This document shows positions 39,883 through 49,160 of a DNA stretch of 57,580 nucleotides, one piece after another. Below the pieces are notes generated by a model. That model did not search any database. It worked only from the letters and a program-made list of their open reading frames with translations, and had not been told where the DNA came from. Position 1 is the stretch's first letter. Every line of letters starts with the position of its first letter. Source of the DNA: Vicinamibacteria bacterium (GTDB lineage Bacteria; Acidobacteriota; Vicinamibacteria; Vicinamibacterales; UBA8438). The DNA is taken from the NCBI GenBank assembly GCA_022821235.1, contig JAJEEA010000236.1, positions 1 through 57,580 of the forward strand, read 5' to 3'. The translations under genes were made by a program, and so were the position numbers.

Positions 39883-42800
39883 TCAGCCCTCTGGCTCCAC
39901 TCCCATCCAGCAGACCAACTCGACGTCCTCCTGCGAGATCGGCGGCAGAGGGGAAGCCGGTTCGACTGGTTCGAGCCCAGTCTCCAGGATTCTGTCGATC
40001 AGGAAGCGGGCCAAGTCCTTTCCGCGGTGCTCGTCGGAATCGAACCATCCTCGGAGCATGATCTCCTCCCGTCGCGGCCAAGGCGACTCCAGCACGTCGA
40101 GCGCTCGAGTGATTCGGTCGTCTGGAACGTCCACCGGGGAGTTCGTACGGATGAACTCGGCGACGCGGTGGTTGAGCGGCCGGACCTTCGGCTGCAGATT
40201 CGCCGGGTCAGTCTGGCGGACCCAATCGTCCAGGATGTCCTGCTGGGCCACCGCCCAGAAGTCGTACACCCCGTCCTGAAGAACGGCCGACAGCCACGGC
40301 TCGGTTTCCTCCGTGCATTCGATCAGGCGCAGGCACGTACCGATCTCGCGAACGACGGCACCCTCGTCGGTCCGCGGTCGCCAGTCGTCGTCCGCAGCCA
40401 CGAAACGCAGGTACGTCCGTTCGAGATCGGTCTCGTGCCCAATCACCGCGCAGAAGAAGACGCCACGGCGGGCACCCTTGACCATGCCGGTCCCCACCTT
40501 CCACGGGAGACCGGCGATGTGCTCGCCGTTGCCTGCCAGCGCCTTTCGGAGCGTTTGCCGGTACTCTTCCCCGGTCTGGGCCGCGGCGGCCGTGCCGCCG
40601 CGCTGGTAGAGAGCCGGATCCTCGCGGAGCAGCTTCTCGATTTCGTGACGCGTCTCGGTGAACACCTGCTTGCCGTGGGAGGAGCCCTCGATGGGCGCGA
40701 CGACGCCGACGCTGGCCGCCGCCAGGGCGAGCTTGTCGAGGATGCGCTGTTCGAGGTTCAGAAGCTGGTCGAGGCGGTCGACCGGGAAGATCGTCCGCAG
40801 GAACACACGCTTGTGGGGGCTCCCGATGCGGTCGATGCGGCCGTGCCGCTGGACCAGACGCATCGGATTCCACGGCACGTCGAAGTTGATGATGTGCCGG
40901 CACTGTTGCAGGTTGACGCCTTCGGCCAACACGTCGGTGGAGATCAGGAGGTCGTAGCGGTCGGTCGCCTGACCTTCCGGCGCCTCCATGGACACCGGTG
41001 CAAAGCCTTGAACTGCCTCGTTCCGGGACACGTCGGAGAGGTCGTCCTGACCGCTCACGGCAGCAATTCGGTTCGCATAGGCCGCGATGTCGGCACGGCC
41101 CTCCAGTTCCGTCGCGAGGAAATCGCGGACCCAGCGAACCGTATCGGCGAAGAACGAGAAGACGAGCACCTTCCGCCGCTGGGCCTCGTCGACGCTGTCG
41201 GTCGCTTCACGCGTCGCCTGCTGGACAATCTCCGCCAGTGCTTCGATCAAGGCCGCCAGCTTGGGATCCCGGTCGGGCGTGATGGAGGCCGCGTCCTCCG
41301 ACAGCATCCGAAGCGTGTCTCCGTCCCGACGCACCGCTGCACGCAAGCCCTCCACGTCGTAGGCCGAGGCATCTCTGAGGTTCGAGCTCGTCGTGAGCAG
41401 GGTTTCGAAGACCGCATCGTCGTCGCCCGACAGCTCCTGCATGAACGCCGTGGTCGCCACGTGGCCGCGATCCAGCGCGTCGAGGAAGACATCGTGCTCG
41501 CGGACCATCTTCTCCGTCGTGCGCCTGAATGCGAAGGCCGACGACTCGAAGCGCTTCAGCAAGCCCGATCGCAGGAGCCCCACAGTCGCCCGTGCTCGCG
41601 CGACCTCCTCCTCGTCCCCGCCGCCCCGCAGATAGGCGTCCGGCGTGTACCTCGCAAACTCCACGGCCTCGTCGCCGTCCGGATCGAGCGCGGCCTCGAG
41701 CCGATCGAAGAAGCCAGGCAGCGACTCGTCCAGGTCGTAGCGGACACTGATGGCCCTCGGGTGCGGAAACACGATGGGCCGCGCGATGCCGTCCGGCCCC
41801 CTGATGGTGTCGTTCGCGTAGTGCTTCCGCACGAACTCCCGCGTCCGCTTCACCGTCGTGGCGTCGATGACCGGGTACAGCACGTCCGGGCTCAGGCTGG
41901 AGGGGTCCTCCCGCATGGCCTCTTCGAAACGGGCGCGGAGCGAGAGAATGCCCCGTTCGGCGAGATGAGCGTCCTGGCGCAGGAAGAAGCGGATCAGATG
42001 GTAGAGGTCCCACAGCGAGTTGTTGACCGGCGTCGCGGTCAACAGCAGCAGATCCCGCCGCCGGCCGAACATCAGCGCCCGCAGGGCCGCCGCCCGCGTC
42101 GGGGCATCGGGATTCCGGTAGTTGTGGGCCTCGTCGACGATCACGAGCTGATACTCGTCGAGCGGACGTTGCAGGTACTGCTGCCGCGCCTCGGGCCGCT
42201 GCGCGTCCCGAAGCTGCCTGTCGCTCGCCAGCTGCTCGAACGACAGACACTCGACGAACAATTGATAGGTGCTCAGGAATTTCTTCCAGGTGGTGTCCCG
42301 CAGCGCCGCCGGGCAGATCAGCAGGGCCCGCTGTCGTCGCTCCCGGTAGATCTGGAGGATCTCGCCCGCGACGAAGGTCTTCCCCAGGCCGACCTCGTCG
42401 GCAACGATGCATCCCCCCGTCTCCCGAATCAGCCTGAGCGCGCGGGCCACTCCGTGCTTCTGAAAGCTGGTGAGCGGCAGGTTGTCGTCGACCGCCTCGT
42501 CGTCGGCTACCTCCTTGCCATACAGGCGCCAGAGCACGTGGATGAAGATCTCCCAGGGCCGCCGAAGCCGAAAGACCACCTCGAAGACGTCCGCCAAGTC
42601 GTAGGGCTCGGCCTGCTCCCAGAGCTCGTCGAACCACGCCCGCGCCCGCTCGACGATGGGCCGGTCGTAGCGGCCGAGGTCGAGCTCCAGGTTATCGCTC
42701 AGGCCCGCCGCCGTCAGGTTCGCGGAACCCGCGATGACGCCCGCCGGCGCACCGAAGGCATCGCCCGCGGATGTCAGGATGTACGCCTTGGCGTGCAGGA

Positions 42801-43239
42801 ACGCCCGCTCGTAGCGCCGCACCTCCATGTTGCCGCCGCGAAGCGCCGCTATGAGCGTACGCAGCGCCGTCGCGCTCGTCCGAGTGTACGGCAGCCGGTC
42901 GCGCTCCCGACGCAGCCCGTCGTCCATTCGACGCAATCGCCCGCCAAGTCGCCGCCGTTCGAATGCCCCAGCCGGCTCGCCAAGCGCCCGCCGGCTCGCA
43001 AGCTCATCCGACGGGCGGTCCGCCCCCAGCAGCAGTCGGACCTCCGGTACCCGTGAAAGCGCGCCGGCAATCTGAGCGAAGCCGCTCGGGCTGAAGAACG
43101 CCGTGGCAATGCGGACGCGGTCGGGCGGCGCGGTACCCTCGCCCGTCCGATCCGACTGAGGGGCGGCCAGCACCGTGCGCAGCGCTCGCGCCAGTGTATT
43201 CCCGTCACGGTTGTCGATGAACGCGGGTCCGTCACTCAC
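39883..43239 (-). CDS. PLD-domain SNF2 helicase, defence operon
   Basis: The 1118-aa protein starts at a GTG at 43239, overlapping the PIN gene stop by 4 bp, with GGAG upstream; the frame is open further 5' but this start fits the operon. Residues about 40-210 form a phospholipase-D-like domain with a single HxK motif ('FLHAKAYILTS', residue 149 onward, then 'AGSANLTAAGLSDN'). The SNF2/SF2 helicase follows: 'GGCIVADEVGLGKTFVAGEI' (281-288 core), 'LVIVDEAHNYRNPDA' (DEAH), 'LLLLTATPVNNSLWDLYHLI', 'VFSFFADTVRWVRDFL', 'LISTDVLAEGVNLQ' and 'RLVQRHGRIDRIGSPH'. It resembles DISARM DrmD and other defence helicases. The N-terminal PLD may bind or cut DNA. Confidence 0.92.
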   Translation of the reverse strand: MSDGPAFIDNRDGNTLARALRTVLAAPQSDRTGEGTAPPDRVRIATAFFSPSGFAQIAGALSRVPEVRLLLGADRPSDELASRRALGEPAGAFERRRLGGRLRRMDDGLRRERDRLPYTRTSATALRTLIAALRGGNMEVRRYERAFLHAKAYILTSAGDAFGAPAGVIAGSANLTAAGLSDNLELDLGRYDRPIVERARAWFDELWEQAEPYDLADVFEVVFRLRRPWEIFIHVLWRLYGKEVADDEAVDDNLPLTSFQKHGVARALRLIRETGGCIVADEVGLGKTFVAGEILQIYRERRQRALLICPAALRDTTWKKFLSTYQLFVECLSFEQLASDRQLRDAQRPEARQQYLQRPLDEYQLVIVDEAHNYRNPDAPTRAAALRALMFGRRRDLLLLTATPVNNSLWDLYHLIRFFLRQDAHLAERGILSLRARFEEAMREDPSSLSPDVLYPVIDATTVKRTREFVRKHYANDTIRGPDGIARPIVFPHPRAISVRYDLDESLPGFFDRLEAALDPDGDEAVEFARYTPDAYLRGGGDEEEVARARATVGLLRSGLLKRFESSAFAFRRTTEKMVREHDVFLDALDRGHVATTAFMQELSGDDDAVFETLLTTSSNLRDASAYDVEGLRAAVRRDGDTLRMLSEDAASITPDRDPKLAALIEALAEIVQQATREATDSVDEAQRRKVLVFSFFADTVRWVRDFLATELEGRADIAAYANRIAAVSGQDDLSDVSRNEAVQGFAPVSMEAPEGQATDRYDLLISTDVLAEGVNLQQCRHIINFDVPWNPMRLVQRHGRIDRIGSPHKRVFLRTIFPVDRLDQLLNLEQRILDKLALAAASVGVVAPIEGSSHGKQVFTETRHEIEKLLREDPALYQRGGTAAAAQTGEEYRQTLRKALAGNGEHIAGLPWKVGTGMVKGARRGVFFCAVIGHETDLERTYLRFVAADDDWRPRTDEGAVVREIGTCLRLIECTEETEPWLSAVLQDGVYDFWAVAQQDILDDWVRQTDPANLQPKVRPLNHRVAEFIRTNSPVDVPDDRITRALDVLESPWPRREEIMLRGWFDSDEHRGKDLARFLIDRILETGLEPVEPASPLPPISQEDVELVCWMGVEPEG

Positions 43240-43730
43240 GAGGGCGCTCCGAGCACGAACCGCGCGTGCTCCCGCCGCAGCATTTCGAACGGCGTCACGC
43301 ACTTGATTCCGATACCGATGCAGACGTTGGGAATCTTGATTCTCCGTGTCGAGGACGAGGCAACCTCGTGCGTGACGACGTCGTACCCGCGCGCGAGGGC
43401 ATGCGCGACCAAGTAGTAGTCGGCAACTTGAAGGAACGTGCTGACCGCAGCCGGCTCGTACTGCTGGCTGGTCACCCAGCGGCTGACGGTGCCGAGCGCG
43501 GCCAACACATCAGGCGTCGGTCGGAGGAAGAAGTCACCACCGCGCTCCGCCGCCCACGTCGCCAGCTCGTCGTCACCCGCCGCGAGCTCATCACCCACCT
43601 TCTCGATGCTGACCGCCCGGCCGTCCGCAGCGGCCGCCACCAGCCAGTCCCAGAATGCCGGGCAGAAGTCGAATCCGTAGTGCAGGTTCTTAGCGCGGAT
43701 GAACACGTCCGCGTCGAGCAGATACGCCAT
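43236..43730 (-). CDS. DUF4411 PIN-like protein, defence operon
   Basis: The 164-aa protein matches the DUF4411 family. 'MAYLLDADVFIRAKNLHYGF' then 'DFCPAFWDWL' is its signature N-terminus, with the first PIN Asp in 'LDADVF'. 'VSIEKVGDEL', 'VADYYLVAHALARGYDVVTH' and 'IKIPNVCIGIGIKCVTPFEM' follow. The Asp and Glu residues fit a PIN nuclease site, and the family is thought to be a toxin-type RNase. DUF4411 genes are often adjacent to an XRE-ImmA/IrrE gene, as here. The ATG at 43730 is 4 nt after the preceding stop; a GTG at 43748 would overlap it instead. The stop overlaps the helicase start. Confidence 0.88.
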   Translation of the reverse strand: MAYLLDADVFIRAKNLHYGFDFCPAFWDWLVAAAADGRAVSIEKVGDELAAGDDELATWAAERGGDFFLRPTPDVLAALGTVSRWVTSQQYEPAAVSTFLQVADYYLVAHALARGYDVVTHEVASSSTRRIKIPNVCIGIGIKCVTPFEMLRREHARFVLGAPS

Positions 43731-43734
43731 CAGG

Positions 43735-44883
43735 TCAGCGCCCCGCACTCAGGGTCTCTGCAAATTCCCGGAACGTCGACATCTTGCGGATCCCGAGTAG
43801 CCGCAGAGACTCGGAGAACGACGTTCGGCCCTCCAGCGTGCTCGTCACCACCGCGTGTCCGAACCGGCGCCCTACACGAACCCTGAGCGTAGGATGGAAG
43901 CTGCCGCCACTGGGCGCCGGGCGGGCGTTCAAGCGTCCAACCTCGTCCCGGTACGCGACGCGGAACTCCTCGTAGCCGAGCCTACCGGTGTCCCTGAGCC
44001 GGCGCAGCACGACGAGGGTGCTCACCTTGAAGCGCCGGGCCAGCCGCTGCGTTTCCGAGAACACGTCCGCGGACGCGTCGTGTGCCGCTCGGACCACTTG
44101 ACCCGGGACGAGGAGCTCCGCCGCCACGCGGTTGCACCAGCCTTCCACCCGATGCCCCGGCGTCGGACGTACCCCGACGTCCGACAAGGCTGACTCACCG
44201 AGCCACAGATGTGCGAGCTCGTGCGCCAGCGTGAACATCTGCGCCGCCTTCGTGTCCGCGCCGTTCACGAACACCACAGGGGCCAGCGGGTCCGCGAGCG
44301 CGAAGCCGCGAAACTCCTCCGGATCGAGCCGCCGTCTGGTGCTGTTCCCAACTATGCCGCTAATCATGACGAGCACGCCGAGCGCTTCGGCCTGCTCCCC
44401 AAACCGGCGCAGCGCGGCGCTCCACGTGGGCAGCGTGTGGCGCTCCTCGAGGTCGAAGCCCAGGGCCCGGCGCATGTGCGTCGCCGTCGCCTCGATGTCG
44501 CTCGCGACGCCAGCGGACCCCACGAACCGCCGCGGGCCTTCCCCCTCCACGCGCGCGAACTCGCGGTACCAGTCCTGGCGCTGCTGGCAGAGATAGACGG
44601 TATCGAGCATCTCGGGGCTCGGGCGCCCGATCGCGGAATCTCCCACGGTTCGGAAATCGGGAATCGGGACTTCTTCGATCGGCGCCTCGGGCAGAAAAAA
44701 GTAGCCCACCGGCGCCCGGCTGGTCCTCGCGAAGGCCTCTAGCTGCTTTAGCGTAGGTCGCGCCGTTCCCCGCTCCCACTCGAGGTACTTCGGAAAGAGG
44801 CGCACCAGCACGGCCAAGTCCAGCCGGGCGCGTTCGCGCGCCCAGCGGAACAGTTCCGGTTTCACGTCCACGCGCGGCGTCAT
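43735..44883 (-). CDS. XRE-ImmA/IrrE metallopeptidase regulator, defence operon
   Basis: The 382-aa protein starts at an ATG at 44883 with GGAGG upstream and overlaps the methylase stop by 4 bp. Residues about 10-60 form an HTH-like part ('RWARERARLDLAVLVRLFPK', 'ERGTARPTLKQLEAFARTSR') followed by 'APVGYFFLPEAPIEEVPIPD', the usual linker of COG2856 proteins. The peptidase domain has 'FTLAHELAHLWLGESALSDV' (HExxH near 219) and a later Glu in 'GHRVEGWCNRVAAELLVPG'. By analogy to ImmA it cleaves a repressor or inhibitor, while the HTH binds the promoter. It probably pairs with the DUF4411 protein and regulates the operon. Confidence 0.9.
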   Translation of the reverse strand: MTPRVDVKPELFRWARERARLDLAVLVRLFPKYLEWERGTARPTLKQLEAFARTSRAPVGYFFLPEAPIEEVPIPDFRTVGDSAIGRPSPEMLDTVYLCQQRQDWYREFARVEGEGPRRFVGSAGVASDIEATATHMRRALGFDLEERHTLPTWSAALRRFGEQAEALGVLVMISGIVGNSTRRRLDPEEFRGFALADPLAPVVFVNGADTKAAQMFTLAHELAHLWLGESALSDVGVRPTPGHRVEGWCNRVAAELLVPGQVVRAAHDASADVFSETQRLARRFKVSTLVVLRRLRDTGRLGYEEFRVAYRDEVGRLNARPAPSGGSFHPTLRVRVGRRFGHAVVTSTLEGRTSFSESLRLLGIRKMSTFREFAETLSAGR

Positions 44884-47800
44884 CCGCGCTTCCTCCACGA
44901 CCGGAAGTGCCCGAGGACAGCGTCGAGACGATCCCCGAAATCCCAACCTTCATGGAAGGTCTCGAAGACGTGGACGAGTTGAGCCTCGGTCATGCCGTAG
45001 AGGTGGGCCACGACCGCGTCGAGCTCGTGAATCATGTCGTTCTTCTCGTCCGCCTCGAGTGGCCCACTCTGCACCCCGACCGCGTCGGCCCAGGACCGGA
45101 AGCGTTCGTCGGGGCAGGCCAGCCGCCCCGAAAGAACGACCACGCGCCGCCACCGATTGTCTTCCCGCGGGGGACGGGGGATAGGGAATGGGTTGAAGAC
45201 GAAGTAGTTCACGTGCGATTCGACGAACCGTCGCGCGTACCAATCGAGCGGGATTGAGGAAAGGACACCGATGACGAAGGCCTGGTCGCGCTGGTCTCCT
45301 CGTGGCCAGAGGAGGTAAGGCGCCTGATTGCCGATGAGCACTTCGGGCGGCACGAGCGCCACCCGCACAGTTCGCGAGTCTGTAGCCCTCGATACGTCCC
45401 GAAAGGCCACGCGCGGCGCAAAACAGGGCAACGTCGAGCGGTCGCGCAGGTAACCGGCCTTGAACTCCCGGTGCGGGCTGTCGCCGCGCCGTTTCCCCGC
45501 CCGCAGGCGTTTGGCCTGGACCCACGCGAGAGCCGGTTGCGGATCGGCCCAGGCGTAGTAAGTGCCGGTGTCCGGGGTCCAGAGGTCGAACGACTCGCCC
45601 TTGTAGACCGGCCAGAAGCCATCCGGGCACGCCTCGCTTTCGAGGTCCATGAGGTGTTTCTGCAGTGAAGCATCGAGCTCGCGATCTGGTCGGGCGCGCC
45701 ACTGCGGCGGCGCGTTCAGGTCGAGTCGCGGCGCCTTGCGAAGCTGCAGGAAGACGTCTACCGAATCGTGATGCGGTAACAGAGGCAGGGACGCACTGTC
45801 GTTCCAGGTCCGCACTTCGTTCCCGAAGAAGCTCACCGGTTCGCGCACGACGTTGGCGTGGAACTGCGCCCGGTCCGCGTACGGCCCGCGGAGCCGCAGC
45901 TGTGAAGACTCACGGCCCCCGGCGCGGCGGACGACCGCAACCAGTCCGATCGTGTAGCGATGCTCCGCCTCGTCGAACACCCAGCCGGCCCGATTGAGCA
46001 GCATCGTCAGATCGAGGTCGGCCAAACCGCCGAACATTGTCAGCCGAAAATCGGTGGACCCCTTCGCCGCGAGCGCGCTGCGGGGCAGCACCACTCCGAT
46101 GCGCCCTCCGTGTGAGGCCGCCAGTCGCCAGAACCGCCAGCAGAATGCCTTGTAGAGGTCGGGATCACCGGTCCCCATGCCGGGGTACTCGCCGCCGACG
46201 AGGGCGCGGCGCATGCGCTCGACTTCGGACGCCTCGTCCTCGTACAGCGCGACTAGGTCCGGCCGTTCCCGACGGAGTCGAGCCTTCTCCGCCTCCTGGG
46301 CGCGCTGCGGTTGTGACCGCAGACCAGGGAAGTGCCGGGCCCAGAACGCATGTTCCTCCAGGGTGGCCTCCTGCCACGGGGGATTCCCCAGGATGACATC
46401 GAACCCCGGCCGGTCACCCAGGAAGACCTCCGGGAACGCAACGGGAAAATGGAGCGCATGTAATCCATCGAGCGCTCGCCTCGCACTGTCCACGGTCGCG
46501 CCGAAGCCCCCGTCCTCGAGACCGGGATCCCACTTCCCCAGATCCTCTTTTGTGATCGGGCCCGCGTCGTCCGCGATCGGCTGCGCCGCGATCAAGTCGC
46601 ACAGCGTTGCGGTCGAGCGGATGGCGAGGCTCGCGTCCCGACGAGCGATTCGGGCCTTGCTGATGTCGCCCAGCGTGGCGTCGTTGAGGTTGGCCAGTCT
46701 CCTTAGCGGCGCAGCCGCGCGCCCGAGCAGGCTGCCCGCATCGAGCGGGAACAACGGCAGAGCATCCAGGTCTTCGAACTTCTTCCGGATCTCCTCGATC
46801 GTGCCCACCCCGACGAGGGAGTTGCCGCGAACCAGGTTGTGGTCCAGGAACGACAGCGGCAGGCCGGGCACGAAGGTGTGGATCCACACCGCCAGCCGCG
46901 CGAGCTGCACCGAGAGACCGTTCAGGTCGACCCCATAGATGCAGCGCCGGGCAATCAGACGGCGCAGTAGCGGCCCGTCCTCGATCGTCGTGCTCGTCGC
47001 GAGCTCTCCCAGCGCTCCCTGCGCGGCTTCGCGCAGGGCGTCAAGCTCCCGCCGAACGCCCGGCAGGCTCCGGGCGGCCAGGGCGTCGGCCATGCGTTTC
47101 TCGATCCGGTCGATGGCGGCGATCAGGAAATGGCCCGATCCCATGGCGATGTCCGCCACCCGGAAGTCGAAGAACCCGTCCGCCGCGTCGGCCTCGTCCA
47201 TCGACCGGAGGCGCGCGAAATGGTCATCCAGCGCGGGTTCCAGCGCGCCGTCGAGCAGGTGCTCCACGGCGAACGACTTCGTGTAGTAGCTGCCCGACGA
47301 CTTCCGCGCTCCGGAACGGTTGTGGAGATACGTCTCCCCGGCAGCGACCGCGACAACGTCCCGGCGGCGAGCGGGACGGTAGACTCCCTTCTTGTCGAGC
47401 GTCAGATCGGTCTCGGCGACACCGAGCTCCGATTCGAGCAGGCCCTCGTAGATGGTGCCGAACTCGCGCACGCCCAGGGAGCGGAAATCGACCGGGCCGG
47501 GAACGCCCTCCGCGGTGTCGATGACCAGAAGGTGCCGCAGCGCCTCCTCGAACGACTCGTTCGGCATCGTGATCGCCGCGATCGCCGCCCCACTTGCCGA
47601 CACGTTGGCGTCGGCGGTGAACAGCCCGCCATCGTACGCGGGGACGCCCCATTCCGTGTTGCCGGTGGCGACCGCCCGGCACAGGACGTCGAATTCCCGC
47701 CAGTGGGAATCTCCCGCGGCGATCGGGGTCTCCTGCATGACGCAGTCGGCGAGCTCCTGCGCCTTCTGCTTCAGGGATCGGCGGCGATAGGCGTCGTTGT

Positions 47801-48923
47801 GCCGGTACGGGAGCAGGTCGCGGTCTTCGGCATATGCAATGAAGAGCAGCCGGAACAGGACGATGAGAGCCATCTCATACGTCTGGGCCAGGCTGTCACG
47901 GCCGCCGCCGTCAGCTCGGCGTGCGTCGGAGATCCCGTGCGCCAAGGCCGGGACGACTTGTTCGTAGATGCGCTCCCGGAGACGGTCGGCCAGGTCTCCC
48001 GCGAAGCGCCGCGACTGGTCGAGGACCTCCCGGAGGCTTCCGTCCGGAGCCAGCGCATCGGCCGAGAAGAGCAGCCAGAGATACGGCAGGTGGTCGTCGG
48101 ACAGGAGCGCGGGCTGGCATTCGACGTACGTCTCGGTCCGACCGCGACGGCCTACGCCGGTCTCGACGGCGGTCGCGTAGAGACGAAGGCGGTCTCCCTG
48201 CACCAGAACCACCCACGGCAGGTCTTCGTCGTCGGCCTTCTTGAGGCCGTAGCTGATCGGCGACAAACCGTTGAACCGTTGCGTTCCCGCTTCCGGCGAT
48301 TCCGTGTCGCGGAGCAGGACCGCCAGAGCGGTACGGCGGTCCGCCCTGCGCAGCAGGCTCGTGAGATTGTCGAGACGTTCGATCCTGAAGCCGAGCGCAC
48401 TCAGGAGATCACGGTCACGATTGCCAAGCACTCGCGTCGCCTTGCGCCTCGCTTCGGTCCAGTCCGTACGCGCCGGCACGCCGTGCTGCAACTCGTGCAA
48501 CGCCAGCAGTCCCTCGTTGTTCAGGCCGGGGAGAGCCGTTTCGAGAGATGGCAGAGCCTGCGACAGGAAGCGAAGCGCCGCGTGCCGATCCGGCTGTGCG
48601 AGCGTCTCCCGACAGAGTCGCTCGACCTGCCCCGGGTCGACCTTCGGATGGACCGGCGGCGTTTCGCCGGCCGGCCCGCAGAGGGCGGCGCCGTCCGGAT
48701 GCAGCACCACGAGCAGCACGGGAGCCGCGCGCCCACCTTTGCGGGTCTTCCAGCACTCCAACACGTCGGACCGCCTGGGTGCGCGCCCTGACCGGGCCAC
48801 GGCAACCTCGAGACCGTGCGCCCCTTGTCCGACGAACAAGCGCGGCGAGCCGAGACCGTAGCGGGCTGGCGGCAACCACCGTCGCGGCGGAAGATCGGAG
48901 AGGAACTGTGCGTCGTCTGCCAT
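44880..48923 (-). CDS. PglX/DrmMI-like adenine DNA methylase (type IIG-like), defence operon
   Basis: The 1347-aa protein is the first gene of the island. The ATG at 48923 is preferred; a GTG at 48935 is in frame, and neither has a strong ribosome site. The SAM motif 'RVADIAMGSGHFLIAAIDRI' lies near residue 590, then 'IYGVDLNGLSVQLARLAVWI', 'FLDHNLVRGNSLVG' and the catalytic motif 'FDVILGNPPWQEA' near 845, so an N6-adenine enzyme of Eco57I type. The N-terminal ~450 residues include 'ALAHGISDARRADG' and 'LIVLFRLLFIAYAEDRDLLP', as in PglX/BrxX and DrmMI proteins. The C-terminal region likely recognises DNA. No PD-(D/E)XK motif is obvious, so restriction must come from partners. Confidence 0.92.
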   Translation of the reverse strand: MADDAQFLSDLPPRRWLPPARYGLGSPRLFVGQGAHGLEVAVARSGRAPRRSDVLECWKTRKGGRAAPVLLVVLHPDGAALCGPAGETPPVHPKVDPGQVERLCRETLAQPDRHAALRFLSQALPSLETALPGLNNEGLLALHELQHGVPARTDWTEARRKATRVLGNRDRDLLSALGFRIERLDNLTSLLRRADRRTALAVLLRDTESPEAGTQRFNGLSPISYGLKKADDEDLPWVVLVQGDRLRLYATAVETGVGRRGRTETYVECQPALLSDDHLPYLWLLFSADALAPDGSLREVLDQSRRFAGDLADRLRERIYEQVVPALAHGISDARRADGGGRDSLAQTYEMALIVLFRLLFIAYAEDRDLLPYRHNDAYRRRSLKQKAQELADCVMQETPIAAGDSHWREFDVLCRAVATGNTEWGVPAYDGGLFTADANVSASGAAIAAITMPNESFEEALRHLLVIDTAEGVPGPVDFRSLGVREFGTIYEGLLESELGVAETDLTLDKKGVYRPARRRDVVAVAAGETYLHNRSGARKSSGSYYTKSFAVEHLLDGALEPALDDHFARLRSMDEADAADGFFDFRVADIAMGSGHFLIAAIDRIEKRMADALAARSLPGVRRELDALREAAQGALGELATSTTIEDGPLLRRLIARRCIYGVDLNGLSVQLARLAVWIHTFVPGLPLSFLDHNLVRGNSLVGVGTIEEIRKKFEDLDALPLFPLDAGSLLGRAAAPLRRLANLNDATLGDISKARIARRDASLAIRSTATLCDLIAAQPIADDAGPITKEDLGKWDPGLEDGGFGATVDSARRALDGLHALHFPVAFPEVFLGDRPGFDVILGNPPWQEATLEEHAFWARHFPGLRSQPQRAQEAEKARLRRERPDLVALYEDEASEVERMRRALVGGEYPGMGTGDPDLYKAFCWRFWRLAASHGGRIGVVLPRSALAAKGSTDFRLTMFGGLADLDLTMLLNRAGWVFDEAEHRYTIGLVAVVRRAGGRESSQLRLRGPYADRAQFHANVVREPVSFFGNEVRTWNDSASLPLLPHHDSVDVFLQLRKAPRLDLNAPPQWRARPDRELDASLQKHLMDLESEACPDGFWPVYKGESFDLWTPDTGTYYAWADPQPALAWVQAKRLRAGKRRGDSPHREFKAGYLRDRSTLPCFAPRVAFRDVSRATDSRTVRVALVPPEVLIGNQAPYLLWPRGDQRDQAFVIGVLSSIPLDWYARRFVESHVNYFVFNPFPIPRPPREDNRWRRVVVLSGRLACPDERFRSWADAVGVQSGPLEADEKNDMIHELDAVVAHLYGMTEAQLVHVFETFHEGWDFGDRLDAVLGHFRSWRKRG

Positions 48924-48964
48924 GCTGTCGTGCACCCGAGGATACTCGAAACGACTCTGCTCCG

Positions 48965-48978
48965 AGCCCGTGCGGGCT
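48965..48978. promoter_or_regulatory. 14-bp palindrome 40 nt upstream of the defence operon
   Basis: AGCCCG-TG-CGGGCT has perfect 6-bp arms. Its position fits an operator for the XRE-ImmA regulator, but it could also be a short terminator for the pair upstream. A TATCCT near 48943 could be a -10 box for the leftward operon. Confidence 0.4.
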
Positions 48979-49160
48979 TTGCGTGTCTGGCATCACACAC
49001 TCGCCACGGGTGGCACCCCGTCGAGCTGCAGCCCCGGACCATGGCGTGGCCGGCCCACGGTCCGCAAAAACAACTCGGCACGGCGCCCGAGCATCGCGCT
49101 CGTCTGGCTTGGCGTGGGACACCTCGGTCGACCCAGAGTCCGTGAGATGATTAACCGCTG

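Noticed and set aside
40027..43056. Long + strand open frame opposite the PLD-SNF2 helicase
   Set aside because: It is low-complexity Arg/Val-rich antisense; the minus strand has all helicase motifs.
36036..48923. Call as BREX or DISARM
   Set aside because: Methylase and SNF2 helicase resemble parts of both, but pglZ, brxC, brxL, drmA, drmB and drmC are absent from the window.
49035..49064. Hairpin CGGACC...GGTCCG with inner GTGG/CCAC as terminator of the XRE gene
   Set aside because: It is bulged and imperfect, lies about 97 nt downstream and has no T-tract on the relevant strand; too weak to annotate.
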